Positions 1 to 14,800 of a stretch of DNA of 64,000 nucleotides are shown in pieces. The notes under the pieces are model-generated. The model ran no database searches, was not told the DNA's origin, and saw only the letters and a list, made by a program, of their open reading frames with translations. The stretch spans positions 72,477,191 through 72,541,190 of the forward strand of contig NC_089231.1 in the NCBI RefSeq assembly GCF_963924675.1, written 5' to 3'. The DNA comes from Phocoena phocoena. Its lineage: Eukaryota; Chordata; Mammalia; Artiodactyla; Phocoenidae. Each line of letters opens with the position of its first letter. The first letter of the stretch is position 1. Position numbers and translations under genes: made by a program.

Positions 1-486
1 CCTCTCCTCAAGCCTCTGACCCAGGACCCATCAACAAGTACTTGGGAATCCACGGGATATTAATACTGCATAAGGCGCTCGATACAATGCCGATCAATCA
101 CATACTTCTACATGGGGTGGTCGGCCTGGAGGGCGCCTGCCTGCTTTACCTGGCTGGCTCTTGCTTGTCCTGGGGTGTTCGCCACAGCCGTCACCTCCTT
201 CAGGAAGCCCTCCTGGTTAAGGTGCCCTCCTCTAGGGCACCCCTGATAGGACCCAGGGTTAAATCTCTAAGCACAGTGCAGACCCTGAGCTCTCTGAGAG
301 CAGAGACTGGACTTAGCACAGCACTCGGCACACAAGAGCTAAAATCAGGGGCTCCACCGTTCCCAGGGCCTGATCACCCCATCACCTACCATCACCCGCC
401 CCCGTGGATGTGGGACCCTGAAAACCTTCTTCCAGAAGCAACTCTTGCCCCCATCAGAGAAAGGAGCCGCCGTCCATCAGACTCAC
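1..486 (-). other. SSH1 intron 5 (partial)
   Basis: Unique-looking intronic sequence downstream of SSH1 exon 5. I found no further SSH1 exon and no recognisable repeat. A plus-strand open frame (42-764) crosses exon 5 in antisense and is not regarded as coding. Confidence 0.6.
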
Positions 487-608
487 CTTTCCTTACTGGA
501 GAAGTCGACTCCCAGCAGGATACTCTCCTCCGTGTCCTGGCGCCCGCTGCTGTCCACCACCACCATGTAGCGGGCCCGCTCAGCCCAGGCACTCTCCAAG
601 CGCACGGC
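487..608 (-). CDS. SSH1: SSH1 coding exon 5
   Basis: A 122-nt exon after the acceptor tgtctag. It encodes AVRLESAWAERARYMVVVDS then SGRQDTEESILLGVDFSSKE plus two bases (AG), and ends at the donor GTGAGT. It matches SSH1, with a few substitutions relative to human as I recall it (D-to-E, V-to-A, Y-to-D, N-to-S), all in exposed-looking positions. It is the most 3' SSH1 exon in the window; the following exon lies beyond position 1. Confidence 0.95.
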
Positions 609-1892
609 CTAGACAGGCAGAGATGCTCTTACTGGCCTGCCTTGCCAGATGGTCACCCCTTTCCTTCACCAATCCAAGACCAAAGACTTTTGTTTCTACC
701 TTTCCCCCGTGAGTTTAGGAATTTAGATGAAAACTCCTACGTCTCATTTATATCCCCAGCATGAGGGATGGTACCTGGCTCAGAGGAGACCCCCAAAGTT
801 TGTTAAAGGGGTTAACAAATAAATTCCAGTGAATGATGATTCCAGCTTAGCACAGACTGACCCAGAGACCTGACACCCCCTTTGTCTGTACCTCTGGGTA
901 CCGAGGAGCAGAGCAGGCTTTGGCTTTTGAGAACGGTTTGGGAGAACTTGCTCTGATGTAAGAGCCCCACCCCCCCAAGCCCCTGCTCGTCAATAAGTCC
1001 CTACCAAATTTCACAATTAAAAATTAAAACTTGCCACTCGCGTCTCTTCTTACCAGCTTGATTCTATCTTCACAACGCAGAAGGTTGATCATTACTTGAA
1101 GATGTTGAGGCAGGTCCCCTGTTGGATCAATGAAGAAAGTTTAAAAAAGGTCACCCACCCACTTTCTAGGCAGGATAGGTTAGAATAGGCTGATTCCAAG
1201 GGTCTGAAAGAAGACCTGGACTTCCCTTAGTCCACTCCTGAATGTTCTGCATGAGGATGGGTGAGACAGTTTATTGCCACGTTTTTAAAAGTTGCTTTTA
1301 TTTTCTGAAATAATTGCAATACGGGTTGCATATTGAAAATCTGAAAATGCAGACAAGTCTAGAGGAGAAATGTTATTAAATTCAGGCAAACATGACTTTG
1401 CGGCGGGGTGGGGGGCAGCAGAAACTATAGACACAGCTGAAGACAGGGATTTGCTAAGGGTTGGTCTGAAGGAAAAAGGACTGGGGGTCATTTCCTGCTT
1501 TCAACTCCTACATTTTCCATAAGAGAGAGACATGACTTCTACAACCAGGAGGGGAAATGTTTAAGTGACTCCATAGCGAGCAGGTATGTGCTGGGTACCC
1601 AGAGACATAATTTGATTAAACAGCAATGTCATTTTCTTCTTGCTAACAATTATGTACTCGTTTTTTTGTACCTCCCTGGTTATTTAAAAGAGGCAGTAAT
1701 GGGGCTTCCCTGGTGGCGCAGTGGTTGAGAGTCCGCCTGCCGATGCAGGGGACACGGGTTCGTGCCCCGGTCTGGGAGGATCCCACATGCCACGGAGCGG
1801 CTGGGCCCGTGAGCCATGGCCGCTAAGCCTGCGCCTCTGGAGCCTGTGCTCCGCAATGGGAGAGGCCACAGCAGTGAGAGGCCCGCGTAGCA

Positions 1893-1927
<35 letters not shown>

Positions 1928-4900
1928 CAGTAATCCGGAGTCAGCTTTTGAACATCTCTGAGCGGCCCCAGGGTCCCAGGGGTGCCTCTGGGCTATAGGG
2001 ACGGGAGGAAAGGTTCTCTGAGGCAGTGAGTCTCCACAGCTACACAGGATCCACCTCACCGAAGAAGGGCTGTGTGCCCCAGGCACAGGGGCCCCCGTAC
2101 CTGAGCTTCGTAACTAGCAAGTAGCGAGGGTGGCTCTAGTGCCACTTTTTTCCTAGCTTATGTGTATTTCAAAAAGGAAGTGTCTGCATGGGGTTCTTTC
2201 TGAAGAAATGGTTCATCTGTAAAGATGCTGATCTAGAAGAAAGTGCAGGGAGTAACTCATAGAAAATCCATATTCATTTCAATTTGTGCAACACCCTGAA
2301 GAAAGAGAATTATCTTTAAAAAAAAAAATTACCCTATAGATCACAATTAGAACCCCAGAGGGATCAATCCATTGGATGGGTTCCTTTTGCAAAAGCGTCC
2401 TTTGAATTTTAGGGGAGATTGACAAATGATGTCCAAATGGTACTTCCTGCCTCAGAGAGGAATCAGGTCGTTGGAAACGTGCCCCCTCGTCTGTTCTCTT
2501 ACAGGATCCCACAGTGGAAGACACCCTACACTGGCACCACGTCCTACGAGGGATGACTTGGAAGTAACGGTCCCTGTTCCCATCTTGTCCCCAACAGCAC
2601 CCTCACCTGTCGTGTCACCAGCGTGATTGGGAGGGCACACAACCACCACGGCTGGTTCTGGGCCCACCTGGGCCCCACCCCCACCCCCACGAGCCACTCC
2701 GAATCGCAGCAGCGCACAGACGAAAGCAGAAACCAACCCCTTAACTGATGAGTGGCTCAGTGAAAGGGACGTTTTCCACACAGTGGGACTGTCTGCTGAG
2801 ATGTGCAATTGCTGACAGAGAAAAATCCCAACCCCGGCCTGGTAGCCACACACAGTCTCTACGTTCAAGTGTTCAGTAAGCACTTGCAAAAAAAAAAGGC
2901 AGAGAATGAGAGCCTAAAGCATAGGTCAGCCCTGGAGAGAGAGAGGCTCAGCCTGACCGCACTGCCTGACATGAGCTGAATTACTTGCCATGGACAGAGT
3001 TAACCCTCCACTGTACTCGGCTCGGCATGGGGGTTCGCTTAGGGGACTGTGGGTCATCCAGGGGACGTGAAGTCTAGTCTGTGCCTGCCCCAGGGTCGTC
3101 TACTGAGCATCTGTGGACAGTGGGCGCCCCCCGTCTTTTGGAGTTCACCAGCCCTCCTAGACCCTAGGGCAGAAGAGCCAACACACTAGGCTTCCTTCCT
3201 ACTCTCGTGTACATGCCAGAGATGTGCCAACCAGCAGGACTTAGGGTTTTTACACGACGGTTTTGCAGTCACTTTCCCCAGGCTCACACACAGTACGAAA
3301 ATATTCTTTGAATTAGAGGAAGGAGACGTTTCATACTTAGGGAACAAAGCTGAGCACTGGCTTTGTTTACGGGTTATGGTTAAGACACAAACAACAGTTA
3401 CACTCTTAACAGGGCAGAACCGTTAGCAAACTCAAGAACGAAGGTTCTGTTTATAGTGGTGTTGTACCAGCAGTCACCGTAGCAATAACTACAGCAATGT
3501 ACGCTGAGCACCTAAGAGAGGGTAAGTCCGTTTATGTGCGTAAATTTTAAATTCCACGACGTCTGAGTTACCAATACTTGATGCTTGTTGTAAAGATTAG
3601 GAAACCGAGGCTTAGAAGTTGACTATGAAGGTTCTGTACAGCTGTAGAACTGGGATCAGAAGCCAGCTCTGTCTGGCTCCAAAGCAAATATTCTTTCCAT
3701 GAAACACACTGCCTCCTTGGGCAGGAAGATTGTTTCCTTAGCTTAAAACAGACCTAAATCTTGATTATAAACATCAGTATGTGAAAATATTGACTGAGCC
3801 TTCGTGTTTGCTATAAAATGCAAGATAGGAAATTCTAACCTAAGCACTCAGCTCCCAAATGAGGCTGGATGACTTGAGGTGAGACAAACAAGACGATCCA
3901 AGTGACAAAAAAAACTGGCCCCAACTGCTAGCTGCTTTGACCTGCCATTGTTCTGAAAAGGCAGAGGCCTTTCCAGCTCCTACTCCGACACGTGCTGCCC
4001 GTTCAAGAAGTTCCTGCAGAGGCTCCCCACCAGCTACAAAGATCCACTTGTACGCAAGTGTTTCCTGAACTCCTCTCTCCAAACTGCCTTCAGGTTCAGA
4101 GTCAAGTCACCTAAGAAAACCAGTCTTGTTACTTTGCAGGCATCTCTTATTTGCTTCCTTTTGGACCTCAATTAATACTCAGTTTGATCCCCACTTTATC
4201 ACTTCTGTCTACTTCCGAAAAAAAAAACCCACCGTTAAAGAATAAAGACTTCCTACCCCAGTACGTGCCCAAGGCTCGTAAAGAAATTCCCCAAATGAGA
4301 GTTTTCCAAAAGCTCAGAGAAATGACGGACTAGGCACCTAGGACCCCAGGGTGGTTATTTTCAAGGGGACCATATCTGGCTATAAGGCTTTCTGGTGCAT
4401 TTGTTCAAAAGTCATCCTGGGGCTTTGCTGGTGGCACAGTGGTTGGGAGTCTGCCTGCCGATGCAGGGGACACGGGTTCGTGTCCCGGTCCGGGAGGATC
4501 CCACGTGCTGTGGAGCAGCTGGTCCCATGAGCCATGGCCGCTGGGCCTGCGCGTCCGGAGCCTGTGCTCCTTAACGGGAGGGGCCGCGGCAGCGAGAGGC
4601 CCGCGTATCACAAAAAAAAAAAAAAAGAAAAAGTCATCCTGTAACTTAAAATCTGCAGTTAACTGATACACTGAGTAGGAAATCTTCATATCCAAACAGA
4701 AAGCTGCTGACCTTCTTACGTAGACACCGTGGTCAAAGGGTCGCTGGCTCCCGGTGCCATCTGGAAAACGTGCGTGGCCTGCTCAAGAGCCTCTACCTGC
4801 ACCTGTCATTATAAACCTGTGCTCCACTATCTCCCTGGCCTTGAAAACCAGCAAAGTGCTCACCACCAGTAATGGAGGGATCCTCTGTGGCCCAGAAAAT

Positions 4901-7900
4901 AAGTCCCAGGGTAAGAGCGTCAATTTAGAGCCATCACCTGCATGCTTGTGGGGATGCTGAAGACTCCGCTGGCCTTGAGGGCTGCTTCCCTGTTGTAAGA
5001 AGAGGGCTGCTCCTTTCACCATGAAAAAACTCTCACTTAAGCTGTGGGGGAAAAAACCAGAGCACAATTAGGCTGGAATTCACAGAGGAGAATGGGCAGA
5101 GACATGCTGCAGAGGAAAGGCTGGACAGTGGCATGTAAAATGCAAATGGGATAAAATAGCTTCTATAGTAATTTCACACCATACTCCCCCCAAACCTTTG
5201 CTACAAGCCTGCTGCTGGAGAGTTTACGTGATAAAATAATGTTTCGGCTAAAACACCCAAGGTTCTCCGTGGGGTCCTCCAGAGCTAGGAGCCCCATCCT
5301 GCAGGATGCTGTAAAGGGACCGCTCTGTAATACAACATCTTCTAAAAATAGAGACCAACTCTCTGATGAGCAGAGGGTGGCCCCCTTTCTGAATCTTTCG
5401 TACTCTTGCTGTTGATCTTTGCTTCTAACTCTCTGAACTTTTAACAACCTCACTGCTTCTTGGTGTCTTCCCTTTACAGAATACAAGGAAGATGAAATCA
5501 ACTTTCACTATTTGTTTGCATCTTAAGAAAAGTGGGTGGCTATTGACCAGTTTAACTTAGTCAAGCTTGCTGTGTGGAAAACCTGTAGAAAATCTCAAGT
5601 TGACCCAATGAATTTCTCAGCAGAATGAATCTTTGGTCTTTGTTATTTTAATAAAAGCAATCACATTTATATTCAACATATAGTTTTAAAAATTACAATA
5701 AAAAATTTCACTTTCACGATTTGGCTACCAAAACAAAATCTTTATCTTATGCAGAAATTAAGACTGTATAAACCAATGGACTATATTAGCTATTAATTAC
5801 CACGAATTATTTAAAAATAACATCATCTCTGAAACCTATACGTAAGATACACCAAAATTAAGTGTTTTTTTTCCTGTGGGGGGAGGGTTGTACCACCTAT
5901 AATTATCTTCTATTTCTTAGCATCTTCCAAACTTACTATATTGAGCAAATATTAACTTTTATAAATGATTTTTTAATTTTCAAAGTAATATAAAACATGT
6001 ACTATACTTTACAATGCAAAAACATTTCATGTTTATTAATTTTGTGAAAGAAGATCACAGTTCAAATTATAGGGAACTATACAAATCATTCATTCTCTCT
6101 TCAGCAACCAATAAACAATTTGATTTGAAAAAAAATCTCTAAGTAACAGGAGTGCTATTTTTTTTTAATAGAAAGCAAAGCAATTCCTGACAGAAACACA
6201 AGGACATTTTCTGTAATATAAAACAGCAAAATCACCACTGCCCCAGACAGCTAATGTAAGTAGTTAAACACTCTCATCCTGGAATAAAAAACTCAGCTAA
6301 GTCTAAAATACAACCCTAGGAGCTAAGAAAACTCACCACATGGACTAGCATTTAAGCCAGCAGCTCCTGGAACTGAAAAATGGTTGTCTTCTGTACTATG
6401 AAGTCCACAATAAAATCTGTTCATTTTTCTGGTTAAATTCTCATGCTAAAAATCATGACGGCTCAAATACCAAATATGAAGGTTTCAGTTCTGCCCCTCT
6501 CAGCCAGGCCTTTGAGTTACGGACAACTTGGCTTTCTCTCCTTCCTAAAGGCAACGCTTTACACATGGACAGCACTTCTGCATCTACCATCATGCATGTA
6601 CTGCCAAGTCATCCTTTCCACTCTGTGAGTCCCGTATCTGTGCTGCAAGTTTCAAGTGTTGAGGAGCCCAGGACTATAAATAATGGAAGAAACGAGAAGC
6701 ATCCTTTCTGTGAGTCTCACTTACCCACGGGAGACAAAAAGCTCCTTAGCATCCATTGGCCAACAGAAAATCCAGGTTGTCTAGTTTTAGCAAATTGCAG
6801 ACTTACTCAACACTTTTCCACCCCCGAAACTTATCACCCACTCCTTCCTTAAAACCCTACAACTGAGTTTGTTTTCAGAACTATGCTGTTTTAGATAGAC
6901 ACGGATCACTTACTACCTATTCTCATCACTGTCTAAAAGACTCCAAAACACATGAAACTTCAAACAACAATCAGTTCATCGAAGCAGTTGGGGAAAAAAA
7001 TCTTTGCAAGGCATCATCAACCTCTTTTTGTTCATGAGTTTAAAAAAAAAAAAAAAGGAAAAAAAAATCCATACTGACCAGAAACCTGAGCCCTCTGGAA
7101 ACAGCCAGCCATTGACGGTGACCTTTGCCTTGGAAATCATGGGCAAAAATTCCCCTTGGTTTCCCTTACATTTCCTTGGGGAAAAAAAAAAAAAAAAGGA
7201 ACAATGCAAAAGCATAGGCTGGTTTTATCCCGTGATCACTTACAAGGCCAGTTGCTCCTCAGTGTTCCTGAGGCCAATACAGAATCACAGCCTCCCAGCT
7301 ACACGTGAAGTCAGGGGGCTGTGTGGACGGGGGCCCTGAACACTGTGCCTCTGTCCTCCTCCCGAAATTAGTCACAGGCGTTTACTGTAAAGAGGAGATT
7401 TGAAGCTGCAGGGAAGCTCAGAGAACAACACATCATCCCAAGCCCGTGAGATGGTCCTGCATCTGCAGAGACAGTAAGCAGATACAGCACGAGGAAAACC
7501 TCACTGGATGACTCTCGGAGGCGAGAGGCCACAGAGCACGGCAGTCATGGGACTTGGGAAAACGAGACACAGATATTCTTTATGACCCTGTTTCCCGTCT
7601 TCTGCTCTGAGCTCACTCTGGGCCCAGAGCCTCCTGCGCCCTGTGGGCGGCTGACGTGAACACTCTCTCCCAGCCAGGGGCCAGGGCTCTGATACGAGAG
7701 GCGCAGAACCCGATTCAATCCATCAGTCTCAAGACACCCCGCCGGGGAAGGAAGTCCCTTACGAAATCCATTTCGGGGTTGAGGGTGGGGGGCACTCGTA
7801 CTTTACTAGGTTCTGGGGACAAGGAAACCAACTCACAAACCACCCATCCCAACTATGGAGAAATCAGCCTTCTGCCCAAAGATGCTGGTGCCCTGAAGAG

Positions 7901-10900
7901 AGCGACTAAAGCTCCAGGAGGTCAGACCCAGGCAAACAAAATGGAAAAGTCCTGACGGCGGATTAAGAACAAGTTCAGCCCCTGGCCTCCCTCCTCCATC
8001 CTCACCGCTTTTATCTCCACAATACAGATATGTCTCAGACCCCGGTTTTAGGAGATGACACGGGCTCATAATTTCTGCAGGGCACTGCAGACAGACAGGA
8101 TCCTCCAGAAAACCCCAGCCCTCAGAGCAGCAACAGTCAGTGTCATCCAGAAACCAAGACATGGCAGGGGCGGGGGGTGAGGGGGGGCAGAAATCAGCGG
8201 TGGCGATACTTACTAACTTGGGCTGGAAACCTCTGAAGAGCAGAAGTAGGGAGCTGGCTGGCTGGAGGTGCAGACGTCAGTACAACAGAAAAGGTCCGGG
8301 ACTGCCGTGGTCACATCATGAACTGAACTGCCCCCAGCCCCTGCCTTTCCCGCCCTCCAGAGAAGGATAAGCGTCTGAAGAAGAGGCTGAACGGAGCCGT
8401 CCAAGGAAGCAGAGTCCCCGTCCCGACGGCGTTCCCACCCAGATGGCAAATGGCTCTGGTGGAACTCTCGTCCTTCCCTGATATTTGGGTTTAAAAAGGC
8501 CCTTGTCCCTGCACATCCTGATGAAAGAGGGCCATTCACAGGGAGCAAAACAGCTGAAGTTCCTCTAATCACTTTACTCCTACAGCTTTGCAGTGGGCCT
8601 TGGGAATGAGCAGCAGGGTGTGTATTAGAAACCGCGAGGAAAAACAGCTGGTGGCCCAGTAATCCGCCCCGAGCCACGAGGACCCCATCCTTGTTCAAAC
8701 CGTCACATATCACCATCCATTCACCCAACAGTGACGTGGGCGGCGACCACCGTTAGTTAGTGGGTGTTTTCACAAGGACCGTTTCGTCTGGAAATCCTTC
8801 AGTCGTGCTAATCACTCCTGGAGGAGGCAAATCTGGGGTGTGGGGGATGGCATTCCAGGTAGAGGTCGGGAGGTGCTCTGAGAACCTCAAACAAGGGGCG
8901 CAGGGCGGGCTGCAGCGGGAAGGCAGGTGCGGGCCCTGGAGGGTGTGGGCCGGGACCCCGAAACCCACCCAGTAGGAGCAGCTGGAAATAAAGTAAGCGT
9001 GCAACCAACCACAGTGCAGGGCAGGATGGGATGAGTCCCCTGCCAAAGGAACCCTGTAGGGCTGGGAAAAGGAAATGTCTAAGTGATGGGTTCTGGAACA
9101 TTCTGTGAAGGAAGGGCACTGAGCAGACTTCTGGGAGGGCCTCGTCTGGAAGGTTCTCCCAGCTCCCAAACGATCGATTAATCCTCACACAAGAGGATTA
9201 AGTGAAACATACACTACGAGTATGCTTATTTTGCAGTTGAGGAAACTTCAGCTGCAGGAGCGTAATCTTTACAAGATGGGATGAGACCCACTTCTCTCGG
9301 GCCCACGCCCACCTTCTTAACCCCTGGAACGCCCTCGCCCCTGCCCGTCCAGAGTGAGAATCAGAGCGGAGACCCTGCAGCCACCTCTGCCCTGCCTGCC
9401 CTGACGGCCGAGCTCAGCATCACCAAGGAGTAAGGACAGGACCCATCCCCAGTCCTCCTTCCCAGCACGTGAATGCATCAGAGGCACGGGAAAGATGCAG
9501 GGAAACATCCTCAGAGAGAGAAGACTGGGCATCAGCCCCCGGGGGGCAAGCAGCAGGGCTGCCACCATCACAGTAACGGGATAGGACACATCAATCGGTC
9601 CTTCTGGACTGAATGGGAATCCTGGGGGGCTGGAGGGGGGGGGAGCAGCACAGCCATGCTGGTCAAGAAGCTGCTTCTCAGCAAGAGCACCACCACTGCC
9701 CGAGCGCCCACCACGTGGTAGAGGCCACACGAGGCTCTCAGCTGTGCCACCCCGTCTAATTCCCAAGCTCTGCGGGGAAGGCCTTCTTTCCTCTCTGAAA
9801 AATGAAGGAAGCCAGTCCAGCTCCTGAAAGCGTCCCGGGGAGAGCCTGGGCAACCTCATTTTCAACCAAGGCCCCTGGTGACTCTGGTGCACATGGAAGT
9901 TCTAAGAAAATACGAGGCACTGGTCTGGGAATCCATATTTCTGGGTTCTAATGCTTGGTCTATTATGGGTATGTTCTGATATTCACTTACAGGGCTCTCT
10001 GTTCATTCATTCGAATAGCCAAATATTTGCAGACTAAGGAGAACCACGCTAAGCCAAGCCTTAAGGGATGGGTCTATGTTTGGGCAGTTTGGATGTGTGC
10101 CAGGCCACTCAGAAACATAATTCCTTGAAGAAGGGAAACATCAGGTGCAGAAACATCACACTACAGAATATGACACTAACGCTCCTCATTTCCAACTCTC
10201 GCCATACATCGGAAGAACCGAGGAAACTTTTCCTTCTTTTTTTTTTTTTTCTTTGCTGTACGCGGGCCTCTCCCTGTCGTGGCCTCTCCCGTTGCGGAGC
10301 ACAGGCTCCGGACGCGCAGGCTCAGCGGCCATGGCTCACGGGCCCAGCCGCTCCGCGGCATGTGGGATCCTCCCGGACCGGGGCACAAACCCGTGTCCCC
10401 TGCATCGGCAGGCGGACTCCCAACCACTGCGCCACCAGGGAAGCCCAAAACTTTTAAAACATATTCACGTCCAGGTCTAACGTCAGACAATTCTAGTTCG
10501 GAAGGTCTGTGACAAGTCCTCAGCATCTTTTTTAAAAGTCCCAGAAATTGTCCCGATGCACATCCAGGGCTAAGAACCCCTGAACTTAACAATGACAGAA
10601 GACACAGAGGAAACTGGCTCCCCTTGTGGCCTTCATAAGAGTACCTTACACACAGTAGGTACACGATAAATGTTTCTGCTGGTGGAAGATAACACCAATA
10701 AAAACGTGTGGTCCTCTCGGAAGGAGATTACCACAATCAGGTGCAATGTAGGGAGGTCACACGAGGTCAAAAAAACAAAATAATACCCTCCTTGGAAGCA
10801 GCAAAACAGGTTAGCAGATAATTGCATGTGCCCTTCTTCTACCAATACTTTCAGACTCACAGGTGTTCCTGCCCTTGAAAGGCAGCCCCGCATTACAGTC

Positions 10901-11808
10901 ATCTGAGGTGACAATCATAACGAGGGATCAGACCTCTGATAAGCTCTGCTGTTGACAAAGCACTCTGTCAGCCTATTTGATCTTCATGAAGCTCTCCCAT
11001 GCAGGCTGAGCAGGCATTGTTATACTCATTTTACAGATGACGAAACAGGAAGTTATTAACCGGTTATGATTTTAGGATTTCTGATGCTACCTCTTGCAAA
11101 AAAAAAAAAACCCAGAGAAAATGAGCATAAAAGTATAGGCTCGGGCTTCCCTGGTGGTGCAGTGGTTGAGAGTCCGGTTGAGAGTTCGTGCCCCGGTCCG
11201 GGAAGATCCCACATGCCGCGGAGCGGCTGGGCCCGTAAGCCATGGCCGCTGAGCCTGCGCGTCCGGAGCCTGTGCTCCGCAACGGGAGAGGCCACAAGAG
11301 TGAGAGGCCCGCGTACCACACACACACAAAAAAGTATAAGCTCAAAAAAGGATAGAAATTAAGACAACATTGTAAATCAACTATACTTCAAAAAAAAAAG
11401 ATTCAAATTGACTGGCCTGGTTGAAACAAACTGAACTATTGATATTTTTGCATGGATAGAATTAACTCTCGATCGCACTCAGCTCTGCCCAGTGATTACT
11501 GAGTAGACTGGTTTGTCCAGTGGGCTTGACGATAATTCAAGAAAAAAATGGAATGCATATAAAGTTGTCACTACAGAAAAGGTGGTGCCCGTGAACACTC
11601 CCAAGAGGAGGTTCCATTAATTCCATCTAGGTTAAATACTGACTGTGCCCCTACCGTGCCTGGTCAGTGCTAAACTCTGGGAGTTCAAAGTGAAACGGAA
11701 ACGGTTTCTGCCCCGGAGCAACAGCACAGTCTAGTGGGTCAGACAGACGCAGGACAGTACCTGCAATGTAGCGCAGCAGGTCCCACGATGCAGGGATGTA
11801 TAAGGTGC

Positions 11809-11848
<40 letters not shown>

Positions 11849-14800
11849 AGGGAGGGATGCCCAGCCCAGCGGGGGGTCCAGGGAGATCTCCCTGAAATAC
11901 CACCAAGCTGGGCCTTGAAGGACCTATAAACAGGGACAAAGAGAGCAAGGAGCAGGAGAGTAGGAAGATTCTGCTACACGTGCCCTCCAGGGAACAGGGG
12001 AGGAGGATCTGGTCTCTGTGGTAAGAGGTTCCACTGAGAATTCATAAATGTCTATTCAGGTTTATAAGTCAGTTCCTTATAAGTCTGGTTAGCATGAGTT
12101 GGTTTCTCAGAACTTGATCATCCCTGGGTGAACTAATACTCCAGTTTCAGAACGTGCAAAGCTAAGAATCAAACCCTGGGTGAGCGGCTGAGCCAGGAGT
12201 GCTCAGCACCCGAAGGCCTAGTAGCCACTCATCGAGGGTTATTTTAAGTAAGTCAACGATACTTCCAATCCGAATGGGGCTTCATAATTTACAGAGAGCT
12301 TGTCCCTACGTTTCTTCACTTAATTCTTACAGTGCCACTTTTCTGATGAAAGAACCAAAACAGAGAAGATAGACGACGTGTCTGCCGTCGTACGGCCCAT
12401 AAGGGGCCGGACGAGATTGACAGGCTTCAAGTTCAGGGCTCTTCCTGTAGAATCCCGAGGTCAGACGGCAGGACGCTGTGACCTGCAGCCGCAGGAGCAG
12501 CAGGTAGAGCTGGATGGATGCAAGTCTACCTTAAAACCACTCCTGGCGACGGTTTAGATGGATCCAGAACCCCCTTCCTACCAAAATGCAGCTGGTAAAG
12601 ATGCAAAGGAGACGGAAGACCTGTACACGAAGTAAGGTGAGCGGCCTGCAGGTGGAGACGGAAAACTCTCTTCACTGTTCTCCCATGGGTGCCTCCCTCA
12701 TTTTCAACTCAAGTTCAAAAGTCACAAAGACCCCGGGCTGTGCCGAGGCCTTATTTTTATTTTGTCCTTTACGGGGCATTCAGCAAGGCCTTGTCCCATA
12801 TGCCATTCTTCGGGGCCTAAGCAAACAACTCACCTGACACGCTGATCAGCTAGAGCCCCCCAAAAGCTCCCCTCCACGCAGGATGCTGACAACAGGGAAA
12901 CTCCAGCTCTGCAGGGCCTTATACTTAGGGAATGGGGTCACTGGCAAGAAATGCTGGCAGGGCTTGTTACAAATGTCTTTGCTGCTGGGCACGTATTGTT
13001 TGGCTAGAAGGCGTAGGCTTCTCTCAGAGAGAAGGAATGTCCAGAAGTATTTTGGACAGTAAGAGACATTCTCTGCAGCCAGCTACACAGCACTCCTTCC
13101 TACCAATGGGTAGGAGCAAGCAGCTGAATATACCAACAAGCTCGCAGAATCGGGACTTGCCCCCCCCCACACCCCGGAAAAGCGAGACAGCAAATAACAC
13201 ACCTTGGATTGGCTTCACAAACCTTGGGATAGCTCCCCGATGGCCCCCAAGAGCCCTCAGGCCCCGTCTGTGGAAGCCGGAGCCGGTGTATCTTCCCGTG
13301 AGCGTCTGGTACACCGGCATCTAAGCCCCCTTCGTGAGCGCAGAGGGAGAAAGGCCACCCTGTGCAGGAAACGCAATGGCAGCAGAGGCAACCTAGCCAG
13401 CCAGAAACAACAGGCACACGAAGGAAATGTTTTTGAAATAACTCAAAAATTCCAAGAACGAATTGTGTCAACTGTCCCCGGTTCTCGGCCCTTTCTTTGG
13501 GATGCAGCCCATCCCATATTCATGGATCGCCAAGTCCTAACCTTTCCAGGGCGCCCTTTCCTTTCCAGTCCCCCAGCCCCGTAAGCCATGCGACATCCCC
13601 TCACTGTGTGCCCGGCTCTGTGCTTGGTCCTCAGGGTCCCTGCAGGGCAGTGCTTTCCAAGACAAAAGACATCTTCTCCACCTGTGCCGTCCAATACGGC
13701 AGCCACCGGCCATAGAGGCCCATGTTCTGAACACTCGAAATGCGATGAGTGTGACTGATGAGCTGAATTTGTCATTTTATTTGATTTTAATTCAATTTGA
13801 ATTAGCCACGTGCAGCTACCAGCTATGATACGGGACAGCACAGCTGTACCGGGAGCTTGCAGCCTAATGAGAGTCAGGGCAGAGAACAGAGGACCCCGTG
13901 CCTTAGTTCCCAGCCACTGCTCTTGTTACATTACGTCCCAGCTCCAGAACTTCCAATGATGCAGCATCTGTAGAACCCAGAGTCCTTGTGCTTGCTTTGT
14001 ACGGCAGCCAGTTAGCCACGCCATGTCACTAACTAAATTTCAGTCATCCGGCACTCTCGGACCTCAGGGAGCTTCTAATGCAATCAGCGAAAGTGATTTA
14101 TAATAAAGAGCTTCCTTGTTTCAGCTCTTACACTATTCCTCCCACACTCCATGCGATCTCTGCTCCATCCCCGTCTATGTCATTGTCATCATCAACTCTT
14201 CTACTCTGGGTCTCTAGCACAGTCTCCTCTCTCCTGATTGCCTCCCCACGTCCCGTCCACCTTCCAACGTTCACGTCTTCTCCAGGAAGCCCTCCCTCAC
14301 CACCCTAGCTGCAAGCCATGCTCTTCCCTTTCGACATGTTACAGCACCTTCTCTCACCGTGCTGGTGAAGAAACTGAGGCTCAGAGGGTAAGTCACTCAT
14401 CCGAGGTCATATACTTAGAAAGGGATAGGAACCCAAGGCCCCAAACTATGTTCCTGGACCTATTTACCTACTAACTGGTGGCGATGTTATCTTCACACCA
14501 GTATATTTTAACTTCACGATGGGACTCCAGGGCCAGGACACATAATTTTTTAAGTCTCCCTCCCTGCCTGACATATAACAGAGTCGATACTCAGAAGTAA
14601 ATACTCATCAACTGGCCGAGCTGTACCCTTCTCCAGCCTCAAAGCATTTTGTGACCAACTCACCTTGGTCATCTCTGAGCAGCTGCAACACTGGGTGCTC
14701 AGCACACACAGGATGAACAGGACAGATAAGACTCACAGATAACAGAGAACAAACCGGTGGTTACCAGTGGGGAGACGGGCGGAGGGAGGGGCAATATAAG

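Larger units (their letters stand above)
1119..4937 (-). other. SSH1 intron 3
   Basis: Contains two full short cetacean SINEs (1701-1920 and 4419-4628) and a minus-strand MIR near 3490-3720. The rest is unique-looking. Confidence 0.85.

Noticed and set aside
42..764. A 240-residue plus-strand frame at the window start
   Set aside because: Antisense over SSH1 exon 5 and its introns; no family resemblance.
1701..1790. tRNA-like A and B boxes
   Set aside because: They belong to the tRNA-derived heads of SINEs; no cloverleaf tRNA gene is present.
10145..10664. Recurrent open frames with ADAGDTGSCPGPGGSHMPRS-like sequence
   Set aside because: These recur at every short SINE (for example near 1721, 4439, 11066, 30325 and 50549) and are simply translations of the SINE body.
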